13,186 nt of DNA from Gonapodya sp. JEL0774 (lineage: Eukaryota; Monoblepharomycota; Monoblepharidomycetes; Monoblepharidales; Gonapodyaceae), in NCBI GenBank assembly GCA_027604505.1, contig JADIIX010000331.1, positions 1-13,186 on the forward strand, given 5' to 3'. The notes beneath the pieces are model-generated. The model worked only from the letters and a program-made list of their open reading frames with translations, did no database searches and was not told the DNA's origin. Both the position numbers and the translations under genes were made by a program. Position 1 is the first letter of the stretch. Every line of letters begins with the position of its first letter. Positions 8,905 to 13,186 of the stretch are shown piece by piece.

Positions 8905-9515
8905 CGCCGTCTCCAAGAAGGAAAGGGATTTGGAGTAGGGGGTGTGGTTGCGAGTCCCTGACGGGCACGGGGCCCTAGAAGACCGTCTGGTAAAGAATTC
9001 AAAAGGGACAGTCACATCAACATCGCAGCCGAGCAGACAGAGGAGTGGGATGGACACAAACAAGGCCCAACAGTTTCTCCCGTTTGCAGTCCTCGGAAAG
9101 GGTCACGGGATTGAACATGCTTACAGCGCACCAGGCCCAAAACCGACAATCCACACAAAACCTCCTACCAACCTCAGTTAAATGAATATGGAAACAACGC
9201 GGGAAACGCTCGCGTGTGTAGGAGAAAGGAGGGGAGCGCGGGGAGTGTAGAGAGTGTCCAAAAGAGTGCGAGGGAGTTGCGAACCTTTGAGGGATCGACC
9301 TCAGAAGTGTCGGATAATTGTTTCCTCGGTATTTCCCATTGGGTGGTAACTTGTCTCCTGCTGGGTGTTTCCCGCTTGGGCCACAGAGGTGAATTGTTTC
9401 CCGCACGAAGTTATCGATAATCCACCAAACCACACCCCGCCACCTCCACCATTCTACCGATATTCGGCATCAAATTTTTCATCATCAAAGCGATCTCCCG
9501 ACTCGCCGACTGGAA
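8905..9515. other. Divergent intergenic region between the kinase-ART and recombinase genes
   Basis: About 610 bp separates the two divergent starts. It should contain both promoters. I see no clear TATA element, no long repeat and no convincing exon; a short minus-strand extension upstream of the kinase ATG begins with a hydrophobic run (MFVSIPLLCLL at 9063) but is probably untranslated. The favoured kinase start (8904) has context GGCGATGTCC. Confidence 0.4.
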
Positions 9516-11062
9516 ATGCCACCTGCCCGTGATCTTCTTCGCCCAAACCGCAACTCAGTCCCATCCCATGTCGCCGCTGCCAGCGGAGCCCTTCGCGAGA
9601 CCACGGAGGAAATGAGGACGAGGTCGAAATCGACGTGTACTAGGAACAATTACTCTGGGTGAGCTGACGATGCGCCTTTCCATCGGAAACCATGTTGAAC
9701 ACCAGTCGCCGTTGCGAACACTGTGTCGACGACACCTCGAATCGAATCCTCTCGATTCCTGCGGATCTCGCATACGTCCCAGCTATCAGTCGCGATTCCT
9801 GAAGCACTGGGCGAGCTTGAAGCCCGAGTATGCGGCTATGGCTGAGCTTGACGTGAAGAAACTCACACCTGCAATCATCATCCCCCATGTCACGGCGGAC
9901 ATTCCGCATGTAATTGCTGACTTCATGACGTGGTTATGCTCTCCCGAGTTCCAAGGAAACCTGGTGAGCTGCCTGAGCCTTTCAGCAACGTGCCGAGACA
10001 CCGCGAGACCTTTGACTCTCCGATGCAGCCCCCAACGGCGCACTCAGCTCGTTCCGCAATCTCCGCGCTGTTTCAGGGACTGGGTGATCGGTGGAAAGGA
10101 GAGTGGAACGGAGACGAAGTACGCGGAAATCCAACCTTGAGCGATACAGTTCGGGAGGCAGAAAAGGTGAGTGGCACACTAATACAAGAACTGGTTGAGA
10201 CAGACTGCCGTCACACATTTATGCCATTCAGGGAATCAACACCATGTGGTCCGAGGAAGGCTACTGCCCACGTCAAGTTCAGGATGTCACATATCGGCAC
10301 ATTGTATTGCTTGTGGAGCTGTTACGATTGAATGCCTCGCTGGAGATTCTTCAGATTGTGGTGAGTTTCAAAAGGATTCAAGACAGCAATGCTTTTATTT
10401 ATCTCCCTTCCAAAGGTTTTCATTGTCATAGCCTTTTCGCTGCTGCTTCGATGCCGAGAGGCACTTACCCTCACCATTGAGCAGTTTGAGCGGAAGCCAG
10501 GTACCAACTACTACAGTGCCACTCTGAAGCGCCGCAAGAATGTCTGGGGAAGGTCGTCGGTCTTCAAAATCCTCTCGGGCAACGACCCGAAGGCCTTCTG
10601 CGTCCGACTACTCGTGTCAACCTATCTCGACCAACTTCGTGCCGTAGGTATCACTTCTGGTCCCATGTTCCCGCGTATCAATGGAAACACAGTACAAAGA
10701 GGATCTGAGCAGGTGAGTGTTTTGTCTCGTCTATGAGTCGAAGTCAGCATTTCCCTGAGTCACCTTGAATTCCACCTTCCTCCCTAATGCCTCCTCCCAC
10801 ATAGGAATATGATGAAATTCTGGACCGAATTAGACTCGCTCTACAAGCCATTGGAGAACCACATGTGGCCCTCTTTGGGTCTCACTCCATGCGTCGCGGG
10901 GGGGTCAAGTACTTGATCAATCTCGGTGTGGATCTCAGCTACATTGCAGACCTTGGCGACTGGGGCACGGGAAGCCCAGCATTCCTGCGGTACATTGTCA
11001 CCAACTGCAACCTTGCCGAGCAAAGAGCAGGTCGGGAAACAATGGCAAAGGTCCGTTCATAG
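9516..11062 (+). CDS. Crypton-like tyrosine recombinase
   Basis: Six exons give 381 residues: 9516-9658, 9783-9963, 10029-10166, 10232-10360, 10416-10712 and 10805-11062 (TAG). The last four introns are all phase 0 with good GTGAG donors (55-92 nt). The N-terminal half looks like a SAM-like core-binding domain (NNYSGYQSRFLKHW near 45-58; TAHSARSAISALFQGLG near 111-127). The catalytic half has R209 in LLLRCREALTL, a lysine-bearing hairpin (ATLKRRKN), H323 and R326 in SHSMRRGG, W349 in LGDWG and the nucleophile Y359 in LRYI. All tyrosine-recombinase residues are therefore present and the enzyme could be active. Cryptons are fungal DNA transposons built around such an enzyme, often with introns and a GCR1-type DNA-binding tail; no such tail follows here. 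The first exon is less sure: it gives a good NNYSG join across a 124-nt intron, but an unspliced start at 9670 is also open. No flanking short direct repeats were established. Confidence 0.85.
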
Positions 11063-11255
11063 GCAATTACTACTTGAACTTAACGTGGAGCTTTTATCAC
11101 AACTAAATTGTAATGCGAGTGATACACATGCTACGTTAATGCTGCTACCAAAATACTACGTGAATAATAAATCAAAACCTGCGCAAAGTGACTGCGAGCT
11201 ACACATAGAACCGGACCAAAATCGAAATATCACTCTTCGTTCCCTCTCACAGTAT

Positions 11256-13021
11256 TCACTCTTCTGCAGCGGACACATAATCGTCTTGTTCAGCTTGGGG
11301 AGTACATGGTGCATTTACTGAGGGGTGAGAATTACAGGCCATTGTGATGTTGTGGACCTGGGGAGGTGTAGGAGAAGAAGTAAATGGAAGAAGAGAAGCC
11401 TGGGGTGCCGGGATAGACAGTGGCTTGGAACATGAGAGTGCTCAGAATGCGCCAAAATAAAGTGCCAATGGGACTGAAGAATGACTCACAGTGCTCTTTG
11501 GAAAGATTTTGTTGACGGCCTCGTACAACTTGTTCCAGTTTGTGTACTTGCTGCCACCAAAGGTGAGCTCGTACTCGTCAACCCGTCCGGCTCTTAGGTA
11601 GAGATCATAGACAAGGGCAACCCGCTGGAAACAATGGCACATTGGGGATTTCAGCAATCAAACACAACAGCAAACCAAAGCAACCAACCCGAAGTTTGCA
11701 GAGTTTTGACTTCATTGTCTTCCTATATGGGTTTGCATTCTCCCATTCTCGCACTGGAGGTATACCAAACTTTCCACGAAAGTAAAGGTTGTGAGCATCC
11801 AGACCACTGTTTGGCGCAGAGAAACTGTAAAGTGCGCGGGGTAGCTTTGAGGAATGGGGAGTTTCATTGCTCGAAGAGAACATCGTTGGTGGAATTATCA
11901 GTTGCGCAACTGGGTGTGCGGTGGGTGGCTCAGAATTTATGTCCGGTATGGTAGAAGATGTGCTCCGAGATCCCAAGGTAGCAAACGACAAGTTAGTGGG
12001 TGTGGATTGACTTTGAAATGGTGGTGGGAATGATGCCAATTAGCCAGTGCCCTGTCGGTGGTGCGTCATGAAGTGTTCAAGTGGCAGAATAAAGCGTTGC
12101 AACAAAGCAGTAAGCTCTGGTGTTGCCTCGTGTCTCACAATTGTGGTTGTTGAACTCGGTGGCTGATGATAGAGTGTTGGAGTGGAGGTTGTTGGTGCAA
12201 AAGGTTGTCGAGTTGGAACTGCTGGAGGTGCAGCTGGTGGCTGGCCCGCTCCCAAAAGCTGAGGAGGAAGAGACAAACCAATTGTATCATTCCACTGGGG
12301 AATAAACGCGGCTGATGGAGGCACGGAAGGTGGTAGAGGAGTGGGTACGGAGGGAAGACCCAGAACGGGGTTGAACTGCCAAAACTCTGGGACCACGGTG
12401 CTTGAGCACGTATCACTGAGAGGAATCAGATTCAGGCAACTCACCAGGGCTCACAAATGATTGCTCGCCTGGAGTTCCTGTGGATGTGCTGAATGACATC
12501 CCCGAGGACACCCCAAGCAAAGGGTCAGGCCCTCCATTCAGCCCCCATTCCATATCACTCTCAAAGTCCCCAGGCAGATCCACAGTTGTGCTTGATGAAT
12601 TCGGCGCCGGAACGGTGGTCTCGGGCGTGGCTTCGCGTCGGTGAGTGTTGAATGGTTGCTGAATGACGCGGTTCAGCGTTTCAACAGGTAGCTACTGGGC
12701 AAGGTGCTTCAAAGTCGAATCAGAAGCGTAGGTAGCTGGATAGTACCCGAATCGACAATTCTCCGCAACATCGGCGTCCACCGCTGTCCAAAAGAGGTTG
12801 GGTGTAGCGTGAGAAGGTGGACAGGGCTATGGTTGTGCCGCTCCGCGGCGCGCCAGCTCCTCCGGGCCCATCGCCACCATGAAAGTAGAGAGCGATCCAG
12901 AATATGATTCATTGCGCTGATCCTTGGAACGCGCAGTGGATTGCTCAGCACGAAGACATGGTGCCGCAGCGCTTGAAGTTCCATCGGAGCGGCGGTGGTG
13001 GGGACGAGCTTGCGCAGACAT
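11256..13021 (-). CDS. Convergent gene with possible GCR1-like DNA-binding domain; 5' exon structure uncertain
   Basis: The 3' exons are firm: up to 11689, 11624-11490 and 11423-11256 (TGA), with phase-0 introns of 64 and 66 nt. Upstream, coding-like frame runs from ATG 13021 (context AACATGTCT) but meets TAG at 12829-12827, TAG at 12694-12692 and TAA at 12042-12040. Splicing can avoid all three: exons 13021-12878, 12826-12782, 12691-12455, 12375-12104 and 12010-11689 keep frame (about 440 residues). Several donors are weak (GTGGCG, GTGGAC, GTTGCA), so point-mutation decay is the alternative. The middle is Pro/Ser/Thr-rich and disordered. The C-terminal part (LYSFSAP, NLYFRGKFGIPPVREWENA, YRKTMKSKLCKLRRVALVYD, TNWNKLYEAVNKIF) has the aromatic-G-x-P-x-W-R-basic rhythm of GCR1-type domains, my best but unproven guess. 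It is convergent with the recombinase, 193 bp apart. Cryptons often carry a GCR1 domain fused to the recombinase. Confidence 0.6.
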
Positions 13022-13186
13022 GTTAGACGACCTAGACGGCAAAAAATGTCCCGATGAAGGATCGATCCACGTGAGGACAAGGATGGATGCGGGGAGGTGA
13101 GGGAAACCGAGGACGAAGTTTCGCTGAGCGAAAGCGAAGCGGGGCTTCATTCTTTTGATTTTAAGAAGTGAAGGGGGTCATGCGAG
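13022..13186. other. Probable 5' region of the convergent gene
   Basis: The frame stays open upstream of ATG 13021 to another ATG at 13150, which would add 43 residues rich in aromatic and hydrophobic positions (contains FVLGFPHLPASILVL). The inner ATG has an A at -3 and is preferred, so this segment is more likely 5' UTR and promoter. Nothing else can be supported before the window ends. Confidence 0.3.

Noticed and set aside
8905-9063. Upstream start at 9063 giving a signal-peptide-like N-terminus to the kinase-ART protein
   Set aside because: A secreted kinase of this kind is implausible and the sequence between 9063 and 8904 has no conserved look; the ATG at 8904 has a better context.
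9670-9963. Unspliced start of the recombinase at 9670
   Set aside because: It is open but gives a Cys/Arg/His-rich leader; the spliced exon from 9516 gives a better core-binding start with NNYSG. Kept as an alternative in the feature note.
11256-13021. Reassignment of TAG/TAA to glutamine to explain in-frame stops
   Set aside because: Roughly 1,700 codons of the other three genes contain no internal TAG or TAA, and two of those genes end sensibly at TAG, so a variant code is not supported.
1-13186. CRISPR arrays, tRNA or rRNA genes, riboswitches, long terminal repeats
   Set aside because: No spaced repeats, cloverleaf-like segments, rRNA-like stretches or long direct or inverted repeats were noticed by reading; a computed self-comparison was not possible.

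Overview
The window is eukaryotic. Coding signal is broken into short exons joined by compact spliceosomal introns of roughly 50-95 nt, with GTGAGT/GTAAGT-type donors and YAG acceptors. The gene families present (TKL kinases with Sel1 or ADP-ribosyltransferase tails, a Crypton-type tyrosine recombinase, an ankyrin fragment) suggest a fungus. A TKL-rich zoosporic (chytrid-like) lineage is my best guess, and a basidiomycete cannot be excluded. No bacterial operons, tRNA, rRNA or CRISPR were seen.

Layout: 1-1636 (minus) is a TKL protein kinase with a Sel1-repeat tail, running off the left edge. 1637-2638 has no supportable gene. 2639-3617 (minus) holds a set of phase-compatible small exons of unknown function, with one more exon-like block up to 3787. 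3788-5848 is mostly non-coding; it contains an ankyrin-like fragment and a strongly C-rich tract. 5849-8904 (minus) is the centrepiece: a six-exon gene whose 909-residue product joins an N-terminal amyloid/RHIM-like motif, a predicted helical bundle, an intact TKL kinase and a C-terminal PARP-like ADP-ribosyltransferase. 8905-9515 is a divergent intergenic region. 9516-11062 (plus) is an intact, six-exon tyrosine recombinase. 11256-13021 (minus) is a convergent gene with a disordered N-terminal part and a conserved-looking C-terminal part that may be a GCR1-type DNA-binding domain; its 5' structure is ambiguous because three stop codons fall in the reading frame.

How they may work together (inference): the kinase-ART protein resembles the parts list of RIPK/MLKL-type necroptosis and of fungal amyloid signalosomes (seeding motif, helical bundle, kinase), but ends in an ADP-ribosyltransferase. 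It is the best candidate here for a little-described signalling or cell-death system. The recombinase and its convergent neighbour may be a mobile or domesticated Crypton-related pair. No functional link between that pair and the kinases can be shown from sequence alone.
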